The position numbers were made by a program, and so were the translations under genes. The notes under the pieces were generated by a model. That model saw nothing but the letters and a program-made list of their open reading frames with translations, did no database searches and had not been told where the DNA came from. Below are positions 41,401 to 52,915 of a DNA stretch of 62,000 nt, one piece after another. This stretch comes from Mesostigma viride (lineage: Eukaryota; Streptophyta; Mesostigmatophyceae; Mesostigmatales; Mesostigmataceae): NCBI GenBank assembly GCA_009746045.1, contig RPFO01000154.1:3309763-3371762 (forward strand). The letters are read 5' to 3'. Positions within the stretch are counted from its first letter, which is position 1, and the number at the start of each line of letters is the position of its first letter.

Positions 41401-42150
41401 TTAGACAGATAGACCGACTTGACAGTCAGCATTCATGAGCTTCCTCAGTACATTGTACTGGGCTGGGGCCTTGTGTGGCAGCTTGGTCAATGCATCAGCA
41501 GGGTTCTCCTCGCCAGGGATATGCTTCAAGTCAACCAAACTGGCCAACTCCTTCAGCAACAAATAATCCAGGTCCCGGCTTCTGGCCAGCTGCTTGTGAA
41601 CAAACTGGACCATACCCATGCTGTCTGTTAGCAACAACGTCTCCATCTGCAAGGACCAAGGGGTAACTGAAGCCAGCTCCAGCTTAACTCCTTTATGTAC
41701 AAGCTGGACTGGATCCCCTCACATATGGCCCTGCATTCTGCCACATCTGAACTGATACAGACCCTCTTCTGCAGTCTGCTGTACCAGCTGAACAAACTTG
41801 CCCTGCTCTGATAGAAAGCAAACAGAGCAGCAGATCTCCCCCTGACCTTAGTGACCTGGCGAGCATCCATGGAACTGTCAACAAAGATCTCCAAGGTGTT
41901 AGGCTGGGCAAAGTCAATCCCAGACAAAATCAGATCAGGGGTACTCTCCACCAACTGGGCTATGACGATCGAGGCTTCTCATCCTTAGCACCTCATCAGG
42001 CATTCTGCTGTGCATCATCAATGATAGGGCCCACAGGTGGCAGCTAACAAACCACGCCCACATGCCTCTCAACTTGGGACATGTCGTGATAAGCACTAAC
42101 ATCTCTAGTGGCAAGGACCAAGGGATACATATCTGAAGCAAATCCAGCAA
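41401..42150 (-). pseudogene. RNase H of Copia B, decayed
   Basis: On the minus strand: LEIFVDSSMDARQVTKVRGR, then SSDVAECRAICEGIQSS, LLLTDSMGMVQFVHKQLARS and IPGEENPADALTKL. These are the Copia RNase H motifs with catalytic Asp, Glu and Asp. A frameshift lies near 41650-41690, where the intact copy at 49485-50105 stays open. Upstream (to 42150) the connection region is recognisable but broken. Confidence 0.82.
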
Positions 42151-42504
42151 ACAACGTAATGTTATTCTTAGGCTAGATTGTCCAGATCCCCTCTCGTAGG
42201 TCCTTCAGCCTGCCACATATGCCCTTATCCAGAGCACAGATCAACCCTCACATACAAACTGTACATGTCAGGCTGAAACTCATTCAGGAACAACCATACT
42301 GATAACCATGAAGCAACCATCATTGCAGGGTACACATAAGCATCAGATGATAGAGGCACTGAGAAGAAAACCCCACCCAGGCTGAATAAGGCACCACACC
42401 GTGGAGCCAACCTTGGGCTACCTCGTGCACAGATCCATATCACATCTGACAGTGTAACACCCCGAGGTCAAACATCAGTAAGGTTTTTCAGTCCCTGAAA
42501 CATG

Positions 42505-42750
42505 TCCTCAGACCAGCCAACTCCCATATCACCCTGGGAGAAACCAAATCCTAGGTTTTACAGCAAAACAGTCGTGGACAGAGTAAATCATCCCAAGACC
42601 AGCCAACTCCATAATGAGGAGACAACCAAACTATATGGTTTCACAGCATCACATCTGGGATCAATCATAACTTCCAGGCCAGCCAACTCCAAACTAGGAG
42701 GAAACCAAATCCTATGGTTTTACAGCAACACACCTGGGAACCATCACAAC
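42505..42750. repeat. Three degenerate tandem copies of a ~70-bp unit
   Basis: The words CCAGCCAACTCC and GGAAACCAAATCCTA with GGTTTTACAGCA return three times at a spacing of 64-70 bp. No coding role is seen. Confidence 0.6.
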
Positions 42751-43796
42751 TTCCATATGCTGATTGTCATACAGCAATCAATCTGAACATGCACAGGCCA
42801 GGGACAGGGTCAACTGGAATCACACATCCATCATCAGCAACTCACGTATGCAGATGCTGATCTGTATATACCCTCCACAGTCGGCCTTCAGCATTCAGCA
42901 GGTTTCAGATTGCTCTTGAAGCATCCTCTGCAGGCTCCATAGTCCCGGACCTTGTAGACTGGAAATTTTCTTCAGGAAGCTTGTGCCAACCCTTCAAACA
43001 TAATCTGGTTTCTTCTCCATCTGGTAGCCAACTTTAAACATGCTGCACTGTTCCAACATTTTCTTTCTTTTTGAGGACATAATAATTCCCCAAAGCAGCA
43101 TGGTTGCTACAAGAAACCATATATGTAAGCAACTGCCAAAACGGGAGACAAATATAAATCTGGCACTCAGCCATGTATGTATCCCCTGGCAACACTCAGG
43201 TAGTGACCTCCTGCCACTCTGACAGCCTGAACTCAACAGGAAAATCTGGATCCACTTCACAATATTATTAGCCCCCTCAGGACACTGGTCTGCATCTCTG
43301 GAAACTGGAATCTCTGGAACTCTGGAACTCTTGAATTCTGGAAATCTGGATTTCTGGATTTCTGGTTCATCACCTTCAAGCTCGACAGGTATCACTGGGC
43401 AGCTGAAGCTGACAGCATCTCAGGTTCACTTGCAGACACAGAACTCTGGACCCAGCAACACTCCAACGTACCACATTGGAGAATCCAGGATTAGGAACCC
43501 CCTTGCAACAGACCCTGCAGGTCTTGTACATAGTATGGGGGAACACTATTATGGATAAACTGTAAATACAGGAGTGATATTGCAGAATATACCATGAACA
43601 CTGCTTGGATGAGGAGCAATGCTGCCAACGGTTATATTTTCTGGCAACCTGCCAGTGCATATCGGGTATCATCAGTTTTCCATTAACACTGGAAAGTTAG
43701 GGTTTATTAACCAACTGTTAATTTTCCCCTAAGGCATGTTGAGGCCCTTTCCACGTGTGTCCCAACACAAAGCTAGACACCCAGGGGCAACTTGGC
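42751..43796. other. Interior of Copia B without recognisable domains
   Basis: AT-rich decayed sequence. Around 43300-43370 there is a short array of TCTGGAA words. Confidence 0.4.
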
Positions 43797-44066
43797 TCAC
43801 CGACCAGCAGTTCTCCTGTATGCTGACCAAGATCCCATGTCAGAGACCTGAGCATTGGTATCCACTTTAATGTTAGCAGCCTCAGGACGTAGCACCTGGA
43901 TGAGCATGCTAGCCATCTTGGCACCGTCTTGTGCTTTGCCTAGCCAAGACCACAACATTAAAATCTCTCTGGGAATCCTCCCAACGCAGTTATAGGCGCA
44001 CACCCGATCAGGCCTGGTGTTTGGCCGATCAATCCAGGGGTGCAGCCTGCCTGTCTGCTTGCCCAA
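43797..44066 (-). pseudogene. Protease-like DTN segment of Copia B
   Basis: The minus frame contains LRPEAANIKVDTNAQVSDMG, which matches the LEVDTNSQVSIIG of Copia A at the place of the DSG/DTG motif of aspartic proteases. It is followed by a stop. The surrounding pol is not recognisable. Its value is that DTN is shared by two diverged families. Confidence 0.5.
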
Positions 44067-45227
44067 CCACCGTATATGAAGGTACCCAGGGGCCTGGCCA
44101 GGGTCACCCTGGGGCCTCGATACAGCTGTAGCAAACTGATCCTCTGCATTACACCTGCAGCTGGCAAAGCTCAGGTACCCAGGTATAACTGACTCCCATC
44201 AGCTTACCTGTCCTTGAATGGCTGATCACAGAACAGGCATATTATTGCTAAGGTGATGTTTCCAAAACCACTCAAAGCATTTATGGCCAACTGGTTTCCA
44301 CCTGGCTCACCACGCCAAGCCCAGCTGCCTAAACCTTGAAAATCAGATGCAAATGCTTGACTTCAGATTGTTGGCACAAATCAAAACATCAAACCGAACA
44401 CTTGTTAGACCCTTCCCACACTTCAATCCAGAAGAGGTACTTCCTGGGTCTCGATCACTAATTACACACCAGCACATGGTGGTAACGGCCAACCGCGAGG
44501 CCCTTATCCACACCCTTATACAACTGTAATAAGGGTGCCCTTCCCTGTCATGCACTAGACCAGGGGCATTCTGCACAATGCTGTGAGTTGCCCACCCTCA
44601 CACATCAATACAGAGATCACATGGGAGCTCAACCTGACCCTGTGCAAACAGGCCAGTCACCAACAACCGTCAAATTATTGCAGTAATTTTGGAAACACAT
44701 TCAGCATCTGATCCCCCAGTGTGTTCATGCTTCAAGGAATAGCAACACCATGCTAGACCGAGCCTGGGGCTGTCCCTCACATATCCCTTAACAGGAATGA
44801 TGTACTCAACACCCGCTCGGGGACACACTCAACATACAAGCGGTGGAGAAAACGGCATGTTACTTGGCCCTCAAGCCCCTTCACACGCAGAACAGCACAA
44901 CTGTGCTTCGGCTACTGCATACATGACCCAGAAACAGCACGTCTTCAGCGAGACCTCCGGCTATGGGAACCCTTCAGCTCTCGCCTTATACGTTATCTGG
45001 CTACCCCCGACCAACAAAACCATCCCTGCCTGCCAGTCGCTGACTCAGGAAATGCTGACCTTGTAGGAGCTGCCTGCCAGTCACGTACACGCGCGCCAAC
45101 TAATGATGGACGCACCATCCATTAATTCCTTGCAAACTCCACGAGTTCTGCAATCACGGCCTCAATGCCATGATTCTCATAGCGCCATACCACATATAGC
45201 AGTGGAATGCTGAGAGCAAATATGCAA
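44067..45227. other. Interior of Copia B, no domain recognised
   Basis: Only short frames on both strands. Reverse transcriptase and integrase that should lie here and to the left are not recognisable, so they are deleted or very diverged. Confidence 0.4.
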
Positions 45228-46529
45228 TTAACTGCAACCGGCAGCCATCATTTGCCATCGCTCTACATACTCTAGATCTGCCGCCTGCGACATACCCGGT
45301 CGCTCGCGACATACCCAGTCGCCTGCGACTCGCGCCAGCATACTCGCGTCTCGCCAGGTCGCCTGTGACATTCTAGTCGCCCCGCGATACTTCGCCTGGC
45401 CATCCGCTCTTCTTGCTGCCGTCTCTCGCCGCAGTCGATGCCCGACGTCCTCGCGTCGCAGCAATGCAATCATCACGTCGCGCAGCACTGCCATTATTAA
45501 TTTCAACAACACCGCCGACCTTGCCGCTTGTCGACATTGTCACCCGCGACTCGGAAAATTAACCAGGAACAACTTCTTCTCGCTGCTCCCCAGATGCCGA
45601 CGCTCTCTCGTCGCAGTCGACACAACTTCACCCTCTAGCTGCCGACACGCCCACACCAGCGCCGTTCACAATCGCTCATCAAGCGGTATAAAGAGAACTC
45701 GACAGCAATCTGCAGCTTTGCAATATAAATCTGGAAAGATTGACGATGGATAACTCCACACCGCTCAAACTGCAACCTTGCAGATGACGCCTCGCGTAGC
45801 TCCTCGAGCTCGCGACCAGCACAGCTCGCAGCTATGTCGACTACATGCGCGAAAACTCGCCAGCATACTCGACAGTCAACACCAGCCGAGCTTGTCGTAG
45901 CCAACACTGCAGCAACATGCTTGACCGCCACCCATGGCAGCGAAACGCCTTCGCTTGACGACAAATCTCGAACGCTTGAAACTCGTAGCTTCACTCAGGT
46001 GCAAAGCATAGCCATGCCGCAAACCGGAACGCAACCAATGATCTGATCGACTCGATCCATGCCGAACCGCATGCGCAGTTGACTCTTGATAAATCTGGAT
46101 AACTCGATCCATTTAAACCCAGCAACCCACAAGGATCACTAAAAGCCGATTCCGCAACATCTTGTCATCAGGAAATGCGAAACAGCCAGGAGCGCTCGTC
46201 AACACGTAGCAGGCCAGCAACGAAACTCATTCGTCGCCAATAACGTGCCCGCAATCTGGATAGCTCAGGAAACCTTCACGCAGCCAATCCAGCTAGTCCT
46301 GGCGTACAAACGCCCACCAACAACCTCCACGATAAACTTAGCCCTGGCCGTCGTTGGGAACTCAACCATTCCCGGAACGCATCATAAACCGATAATCTGC
46401 TACGCCCTTAACGAGACTAGCTTCTATCCGCTAGTCTCGATTCCGCGAGTATCCGCAGCAGTCCAGCGCAGGATTAAACTCGACGATTAAGCCCAGGCAG
46501 TAAACCGCCTTGATGGAACCGGAACATCG
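45228..46529 (-). pseudogene. 5' part of Copia B (ORF0/gag region), decayed
   Basis: The GC content rises and minus frames are longer (45994-45635, 45512-45228), as in the ORF0 region of families A and C. I see repeated GTCGC/CTCGCGAC words but no zinc knuckle. Read on the minus strand it begins CGATGTTCC at 46529, which should follow the 5' LTR directly in a normal copy. Confidence 0.4.
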
Positions 46530-46581
46530 TTGTAATTTGTTTGTGCTCCTGAACCAGTATGGGTGCTATGTACATATAATA

Positions 46582-46701
46582 AGGAATCCAAGCTGACTGT
46601 CATGCCCAGTGGGTTGTGACTTGTAGTCGGGGAGGATGTCCAGGAATCCAAGCTGACTGTCATGCCCAGTGGGTTGTGACTTGTAGTCGGGGAGGATGTC
46701 C
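46582..46701 (+). repeat. 60-bp tandem duplication in the Copia B 3' region
   Basis: Two perfect copies of a 60-bp unit starting AGGAATCCAAGCTGACTGTC. The related copy on the minus strand near 48800-48860 has it once. Confidence 0.9.
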
Positions 46702-46749
46702 AGTACCCATTGTGTGTGTTTGTATGTAGACTTGTGTGAGCTGCTACAG

Positions 46750-46777
46750 CTCAAAAAAAAAAAAAAGAAAGGATTGG
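46750..46777 (+). promoter_or_regulatory. Polypurine tract of Copia B
   Basis: A run of A followed by GAAAGGATTGG stands directly before the right LTR, as in family A. Confidence 0.68.
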
Positions 46778-47479
46778 AGTTAACGCCAAGCGCATTGGCG
46801 TGTTCCTGATTCGGCATATCTCTACGATTCCAGCGGCACCGGAACGAGTTCATTCCGACAAGTATCAAGAAAGTTATGGTGTTCCGACTTCCCGGTCGCG
46901 CGCGAGCGCGAGCCGGCTATTCTTCTAAGTCGTGCGTGAATATGTGCCGACGGCATATGGGGTCGACAGTAATTCCTGGGCTGACAGGAATTAGGTGCTG
47001 AACCTACGACGGTATTGGATTAATACGTCGTACGCAGGAAATAGGAACCTTAACCTGTGGTCTGTTGGTACCGCAGGCTTAGTCCTGGACTATTGGTGGG
47101 TGCAGACGCAATAATCACTGTGGACTGTACTCTGTGGTCACTGTGCCTGTATGGCAGACCTACTGTATAGGATCTGGACGCTGTACAGGTTGTTAATACT
47201 GTACCGGGGGTGTTAATACTGAGCAGGCCTACGAGGCTGCTCAGGCCTAGCAAAGCACAGTGCACAAGTATGTAAAGAATAGGCCAGTGCCAACTGGTTA
47301 GATCTCTTGCGAGCCCGTCTCACGTGTGTTGCCTTGACTTGGCAAACTCGTGTCTAAGCACTCACGTGCACGAGTGCTGTAAGCCTATATTTTTAACCAA
47401 GCTCCATTCCAACCATTCTCATGATGAATCTATCCGCGCGCATTGGAATCTATCTATCCCTACACATTGCGCTTTAACT
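46778..47479 (+). repeat. Right LTR of Copia B (702 bp)
   Basis: Same ends and length as 40123-40824; followed by the duplication GCTCC. Confidence 0.92.
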
Positions 47480-47484
47480 GCTCC

Positions 47485-47731
47485 CCCACCAGTCCTGCTC
47501 ACCTTCCCCTCCCGTGAGGACAAGCAGCCGCCGGTTCCTCTCCCGTCGCAAGCGGTTGCACGACCTCACCTGGATGCTGGACGACGACCTGACCCCCGCT
47601 CAGCAGCAGCAGCGACGCGACCTGTGGCCGGAATACCTCCGCCACAAGCAGGACCCCCAGAAGCCCAAGGTGTACTGGAGGGGCGGGGACCTGATGGTCA
47701 ACCACAAGATGTGGACGCCCCCCGCGGGCTA
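47485..47731 (+). pseudogene. L1-type ORF1 protein, C-terminal part
   Basis: Joined in frame to 40122, this reads PPPVLLTFPSREDKQ. After a frame change near 47530 it reads FLSRRKRLHDLTWMLDDDLT, then RRDLWPEYLRHKQDPQK and YWRGGDLMVNHKMW before TAG. The pattern (D-x-T...R..LWP...WRG..L.V) is the C-terminal domain of L1-type ORF1 proteins. Confidence 0.55.
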
Positions 47732-48015
47732 GACTCGCGAGTCTAGCCTAGCGATCGCTAATAGCCCTAGCTTGTATACCTCAGTAGTCACTGCACTGCC
47801 ATGGCAGCCATGCTTAGAATGTTTGCCTAGCTGTGCCAACATACCTATATAGTCACGTGCATCGCTCATGCACGGTATACACCCAGCCATAGCCTTAGCT
47901 TAGTCGATCCTTGTACAGCCATGCTACGTCCTGGCTATGACCAGATTCCTTAATTGCCCACGCTCCCTGTTATGCCATGCTCACATGGGTCTTATTGCAC
48001 CCACAGATTGCCGGA
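47732..48015. other. Sequence after ORF1, no gene
   Basis: Probably the spacer between ORF1 and ORF2 of the same LINE. It starts with a palindrome GACTCGCGAGTC and ends at the second family B LTR. Confidence 0.35.
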
Positions 48016-48020
48016 TTGTT

Positions 48021-48731
48021 AGTTAACGTTTTTAAACGCAATGTATAAGGATATGGTTGCAATGCATGCAGCGATGTGTGAATGTGGTTGGAACGGAGCT
48101 TTGTTAAAATTGGATAATGTTACAGCGCTCACACACTTGAGGCTTATACACGAGTTTGCCAAGTCAAGGCAACACACGTGAGGCGGGCTCGCAAGAGATG
48201 CCCAATTGGCACTGGCCTATTCTTTATATACTTGTGCACTGTGCTTTGCTAGTCCTGAGCAGCCTATATAGGAGGCCTGCTCAGTATTAACACTCCCGGT
48301 ACAGTATTCACAACCTGCTGTACAGCGCCCAGATCCTATACAGTAGGTCTGCCATACAGGCACAGTGACCACAGAGTACAGTCACCACAGTGATTATTGC
48401 ATCTGCACCTACATAGAAGTCCAGGACTAAGCCTGCGGTACCAACAGACCACAGGTTAAGGTTCCTATTTCCTGCGTACGACGTATTAATCCAATACCGC
48501 CGTAGGTTCAGCACCTAATTCCTGTCAGCCCAGGAATTACTGTCGACCCCATATGTCGTCGGCAAATATTCACGCACGACTTAGAAGAACAGCCGGCTCG
48601 CGCTCGCGCGCGTCCGGGAAGTCGGAACGCCATAACTTTCTTGATACTCATCGGAATGAACTCGTTCCGGTGCCGCTGGAATCGCAGAGATATGCCGAAT
48701 CAGGAACACGCCACTGCGCTTGGCGTTAACT
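48021..48731 (-). repeat. 3' LTR of the second Copia B copy (711 bp)
   Basis: In plus coordinates it begins AGTTAACG and ends GGCGTTAACT. It is clearly related to the 702-bp LTRs of the first copy but with many differences, especially at the end corresponding to U5. Its own hairpin arms (ACGCCA and TGGCGT) remain paired. Confidence 0.85.
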
Positions 48732-49484
48732 CCAATCCTTTCTTTTCTTGAGCTGTAGCAGCTCACACAAGTCTACATACAAACACACACAATGGGTACT
48801 GGACATCCTCCCCGACTACAAGTCACAACCCGCTGGGCATGACAGTCAGCTTGGATTCCTTATTATATGTACATAGCACCCATACTGGTTCAGGAGCACA
48901 AACAATTGATTACAATGAGTCCCTATCCCTTCCTGGGAGGCTCGTTGTGTTACCCATGTACAAGAGGTTGGCCAACTGTGGCAGCCCATAGGTGTTCAGT
49001 GAAGAACTTGAGAAGTATGTACAACCTTCAGGACCTTAGGCGAATCACCCCACAGATCACCCACAACAGCTCATCAGAAAACATTGCTGACCCCCAGACG
49101 GGAGTCGGCGCCGGTCAGCCGCCCCTTATCGAACCAGATACAACATCTACGCGAAGCACAGGCAAACATACAAGCTCCTATACTCACTCCAACCGTGGAA
49201 AATCAGGGGACCTGTCGCCACCTCATCAGCATGATGGATGGGTCAGCCAGTCCGTGAAACTCCGCCTTAAGACGGCACCAGGGAATCCAACCCCGCCCAC
49301 AAACCACAGATCTGGGGAAACCTCAGACTGAGATGAAAACCCCAGATAGACATCTCTCCATCAGAGACAATGTCAGACATTCCCACACCAGAGACATGTC
49401 TCACCCCTCAAGGTGTGCTCAGGATTATGTACAATCAAGCTCCCAGCCTGATATCCAGAGACTTAAGCACCCAGCTCTCAGCTT

Positions 49485-50105
49485 TTAGACAGATAGACCA
49501 ACTTGACAGTCAGCATTCATGAGCTTCCTCAGTACATTGTACTGGGCTGGGGCCTTGTGTGGCAGCTTGGTCAATGCATCAGCAGGGTTCTCCTCGCCAG
49601 GTATATGCTTCAAGTCAACCAAACTGGCCAACTCCTTCAGCAACAAATAATCCAGGTCCCGGCTTCTGGCCAGCTGCTTGTGAACAAACTGGACCATACC
49701 CATGCTGTCTGTTAGCAACAACGTCTCCATCTGCAAGGACCAAGGGGTAACTGAAGCCAGCTCCAGCATTAACTCCTTTATGTGCAAACTGGACTGGATC
49801 CCCTCGCATATGGCCCTGCATTCTGCCACATCTGAACTGATACAGACCCTCTTCTGTAGTCTGCTGTACCAGCTGAACAAACTTGCCCTGCTCTGATAAA
49901 AAGCAAACAGAGCAGCAGATCTCCCCCTGACCTTGGTAACCTGGCGAGCATCCATGGAACTGTCAACAAAGATCTCCAAGGTGATAGGCTGGGCAAAGTC
50001 AATCCCAGACAAAATCAGATCAGGGGTACTCTCCACCAATCGGGCTATGACTCGAGGCTTCTCATCCTCAAGCACATCATCAGGCATTCTGCTATGGACC
50101 ATCAA
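49485..50105 (-). CDS. RNase H domain of the second Copia B copy
   Basis: A 206-residue open frame with LEIFVDSSMDARQ, SSDVAECRAICEG and LLLTDSMGMVQFVHKQ, which carry the catalytic Asp, Glu and Asp. It ends HIPGEENPADALTKLPHKAP. It is the end of a pol polyprotein whose upstream part is separated by the Copia C insertion. It is a better preserved version of 41401-42150. Confidence 0.87.
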   Translation of the reverse strand: MMVHSRMPDDVLEDEKPRVIARLVESTPDLILSGIDFAQPITLEIFVDSSMDARQVTKVRGRSAALFAFYQSRASLFSWYSRLQKRVCISSDVAECRAICEGIQSSLHIKELMLELASVTPWSLQMETLLLTDSMGMVQFVHKQLARSRDLDYLLLKELASLVDLKHIPGEENPADALTKLPHKAPAQYNVLRKLMNADCQVGLSV

Positions 50106-50118
50106 AGACGGACCACAG

Positions 50119-50764
50119 AGTTAGCATTTTGGGCAACCAATATGCTAAGTGGATGCAGTTTGGAAAGACCTTTCCAACGCCGTGCTGACCGCCTGAAACA
50201 GACAAGGGACGAGAAAGATATGAGGTCCCGAAGTCCTAGCCATCCGTGGCCGACTAGGGTGCAGTCCTCTGGTATAGTGGACAGGACACGTGGCAGGCCG
50301 TGCCTGCGCAGGCTTAGCCTGACTATCACGTGACTGTGGTCCACGTAGACCAGGAGGAGCAGCAGCCTGTGACTGGTGGGGTACTGGAGCTGGCACAGGA
50401 CTGCAAGGATACTAGACCTTGCAGGCTTGTGACAGGTCCTGTACTTCCTAGGTTGCAGAGTCTAGGCAAATCCAGTTCGTCCTGGCTCTGCACTGATGCC
50501 AGTGGACGTTGAGGATTTGCTTGCACGCCTGCACGTGCCTCGTCACGCCGATGGGAACGAGGAACAACACAAAGGATATAGCTTGGTCATGGGGGATGAC
50601 CAGCTATCTTGGCAAGCACGAACCGAGGCTCCCACATTGGACGTGGAAGTATTCACCGTGGTCGTGGCTTGGTGCACGGGTTAAAAGGTTGCTGCCTGCA
50701 ACTTTGGCTCATCCCGTTGTGCGTGAAAGACCAGGAGCTCACGCTCTGGGCTTTGTTGCTAACT
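50119..50764 (+). repeat. 5' LTR of Copia C (646 bp)
   Basis: It starts AGTTAGC and ends TTGCTAACT, so its ends are inverted repeats of 7 bp. The arms TTAGCATTTTGG and CCAATATGCTAA near the start form a hairpin. The border is placed by comparison with families A and B: the interior starts CGTATTA as in A. Confidence 0.78.
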
Positions 50765-50796
50765 CGTATTATTGCATTTCCTGTTGCAAGGTTTTC

Positions 50797-51466
50797 ATGT
50801 CGGCCGAAGCTCGGGCAGAAACGCCTGAGTTGTCTTCTCCCAACCGCCAAGCTGCACCGGAGCCGCCGGCGCGCGAGAGCTCTTTTTATCCCTATACTCA
50901 TCGGTCCAACGCCTCTACCTTCGTGCAAGCGGCATACGTTGCGCGGGGACTTGCTGAGGGTGGGCCGGGTGGCTGTGTTCGGAAACGCAGCAGGGCCGTC
51001 TGCGAACGACCCGGTGGTGATGAGGATACGGGCGACGACGTCGCCAGGTGAAACCGGGAGAGTGGCCACGGAGCGTCTCGTAGGTATACGAGACGAGATT
51101 GCTTCGTTGATTTACAGTCTGGAAGTCGCGTACCAGGGCGGGCACGTGACAATTCAAGCGCTAGACTTGGCACGAGAAACGCTGAGTCAGCTGACGGCCA
51201 TCTGTTTAGGTGGTGCCAGATTGTACAATCACTGGGTGGCGACGAGCTCTTTGGGAGAGGGCACCGACGCGTCGCACATTATTCGGGACGCGCAGACGCG
51301 CGAGGAAGACAACCCGTGGGATTCCGCCGAGGTCGTTGCTCAAACCTGCGAGCACTTGGTCAACATATTGATCCAGGAGTCGCGGGGGCACGCGGACCAC
51401 TGGGTTATCACCACACGTCCGCCAGGCATCTGGTCAACGTTGGACACGCCCATGCAGAGTGCATAG
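50797..51466 (+). CDS. ORF0 of Copia C, one frame change
   Basis: An ATG 33 bases after the LTR starts MSAEARAETPELSSPNRQAA. After a frame change near 51000-51050 the frame reads IRDEIASLIYSLEVAYQGG, LDLARETLSQLTAI and CEHLVNILIQES, a helical domain, and stops at 51466. Position, acidic Pro-rich start and helical part match ORF0 of Copia A. Function unknown. Confidence 0.45.
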
Positions 51467-51950
51467 GGCGCCGGGGGCGACGGGGCCAACTGTGACGGTA
51501 ATCACCGGTCGCGAGGTGACCGACGAGGAGTTCCACGACCAGTTCGTGGACCGACCAGGCATCATCGCCAGGTCGTCGCAGCAAATCGACGAGGGTGACG
51601 GTACGAACGAGGGCTACTCCGCTCGACGCAGGGCAGAGTTGCATATTCCCTTTGAACCGGAACACGATTTTGCTGAGATAGGTCGGGGGTCTCGCAACGA
51701 CCGACGGGGTGGTGGTAGCAGGTGGGTCAGAAACCTTCAGTGGTATCGCCGGGGCAGCGCGCCCAGAGTGCCGGTGGAGCAGACGGCAGCCGGGAGGCCG
51801 GTGAGCCGCGTGCTTGGTCCTTACAACGCGGAGGAGGTCCACGCAGTTCCTCGAGTGGGGACACCGGTGGCGCGAACTGCACAAGAGCGTGAGGAGGAAG
51901 CAGCACCTGGAGAGCAGCCGACGGCCTCTTCAGGCAGTACCAGCGCTTGA
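51459..51950 (+). CDS. Second small ORF of Copia C before gag
   Basis: The 163-residue frame overlaps the end of ORF0 by 8 bases. It is charged, with EVTDEEFHDQFVDRPGI and an RGGGSRW stretch, and ends in a Glu/Ser-rich tail. It could be the C-terminal part of ORF0 through frameshifting, or a separate protein. I recognise no domain. Confidence 0.4.
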   Translation: MHRAPGATGPTVTVITGREVTDEEFHDQFVDRPGIIARSSQQIDEGDGTNEGYSARRRAELHIPFEPEHDFAEIGRGSRNDRRGGGSRWVRNLQWYRRGSAPRVPVEQTAAGRPVSRVLGPYNAEEVHAVPRVGTPVARTAQEREEEAAPGEQPTASSGSTSA

Positions 51951-52003
51951 GCTTGTTCTTCTTTGCCCTTCGCCTGTGTTGTTTTGTCGTCCCACTGTAT
52001 ATA

Positions 52004-52691
52004 ATGCCTCGTGGCAAACCAGGCGACGGCGACAAGGGCGAGGCGGAGGCACCGGCAGGGGAAAGCCAGGAGCCTAGGAAGGACAAAGAGCAGCTGGTGG
52101 GGGAGGCAATCCCTACCAGCGACGGCGATGGGGGAAAGCGGCCAGGGAGCAAGAGACGGCACGAGGACTCGGTGGAGGAGGCGCGTAAGATGCGGGCGAC
52201 ATGGCCATCTGACGCGATGACGATGGCAAACGGGCAACCAGCCGTGGAGAAGCGTAAGAGGGACACCTCCGCTGACGGCAATGGTAAGAGGCTTCATGTG
52301 GATGTGCCCTCCCCTGCGCCTGCTGGCCCTAGTGGTGCTGTTGTTGTGACACCCGCTGTGGGGGAGCCAGCAAAGGCGGTGCCAGGGTCGAGGCCTCACA
52401 TGAGTGCAGTCACTGTCATGAATGGACAAAAGCCTCTTAACCCACCACTAGCACAGGAAGCTTTAGACAAGTGGCTAGAGGACATGGAGTTGGTTGTGCT
52501 CTCCGTGGACCCCACTGTCAACCTAGTGCAGGTGTTTCACTCGTCCACGTGCAACAGCCCTGGACTCCTCAGAGCGTGTCAGGGAGAAGGCTAGGACTGC
52601 TGTCAAGGATAGGTTAACCTGGGCACAGTTCCTGGATGGGTTGAGGGAAGAGTTCTCTGACAAGGTTCTCAACCTCACCAACTATACACTA
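52004..52691 (+). CDS. gag: Gag of Copia C, part 1
   Basis: It starts MPRGKPGDGDKGEAEAPAGE with a long charged, Lys/Glu-rich leader. The capsid-like part follows (EALDKWLEDMELVVLSVDPT), a frame change near 52545, then TAVKDRLTWAQFLDGLREEF and SDKVLNLTNYTL. The transposon enters here; joining to 61407 gives NYTLYYKHQYDTFE in frame. Confidence 0.7.
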
Positions 52692-52700
52692 GGAAGGGGG

Positions 52701-52915
52701 TTGTGACATTTTGTGATATTTTGTGACATATCACGTGACATTTTGTGATGTGGATGTGACAAAATGTGACACTTTGTGATTTTTTGTGACAAAACTGTGA
52801 TATTCTGTGACATTTCGTGACAAATCATGTGATAAAACCAGCATATTCTGTGATTATCTTTGTGACAAAAACAAGGAAATTATCACAAAATATCAATGTC
52901 ACGACTTGACAAAAC
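52701..52915. repeat. Left subterminal TGTGACA-rich region
   Basis: Words such as TTTTGTGACA, ATTTTGTGAT and their complements fill the region. The same composition lies at 61130-61396 on the right. Likely binding region for the transposase or a replication-related feature; inferred. Confidence 0.7.

Larger units (their letters stand above)
40123..47479 (+). mobile_element. Copia-like element, family B, with inverted interior
   Basis: Two 702-bp LTRs in direct orientation (40123-40824, 46778-47479) are flanked by GCTCC (40118-40122, 47480-47484). The polypurine tract and part of the 3' untranslated region before the right LTR are in plus orientation. The rest of the interior, 40825 to about 46529, lies reversed: RNase H reads on the minus strand next to the 5' LTR. 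Removing the element and one GCTCC restores the reading frame of the interrupted ORF1. Most of pol is decayed or lost. Confidence 0.88.
48021..50118 (-). mobile_element. Second Copia B element, 3' part, cut by Copia C
   Basis: On the minus strand it runs from RNase H (50105 down to 49485) through the 3' untranslated region and polypurine tract to a 711-bp LTR. Here interior and LTR have the normal relation, which shows that the copy at 40123 is rearranged. Copia C entered at 50118/50119. The rest lies beyond the window. The sequence left of the LTR is TTGTT, a possible target duplication that cannot be checked. Confidence 0.85.

Noticed and set aside
40825-46539. Autointegration as the cause of the Copia B inversion
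   Set aside because: Autointegration would leave an inverted LTR at the right junction, and none is present; the shared word is 10 bp, not a 5-bp duplication.
51727-52429. Minus-strand frames opposite Copia C gag
   Set aside because: Shadow frames of a GC-rich coding strand.
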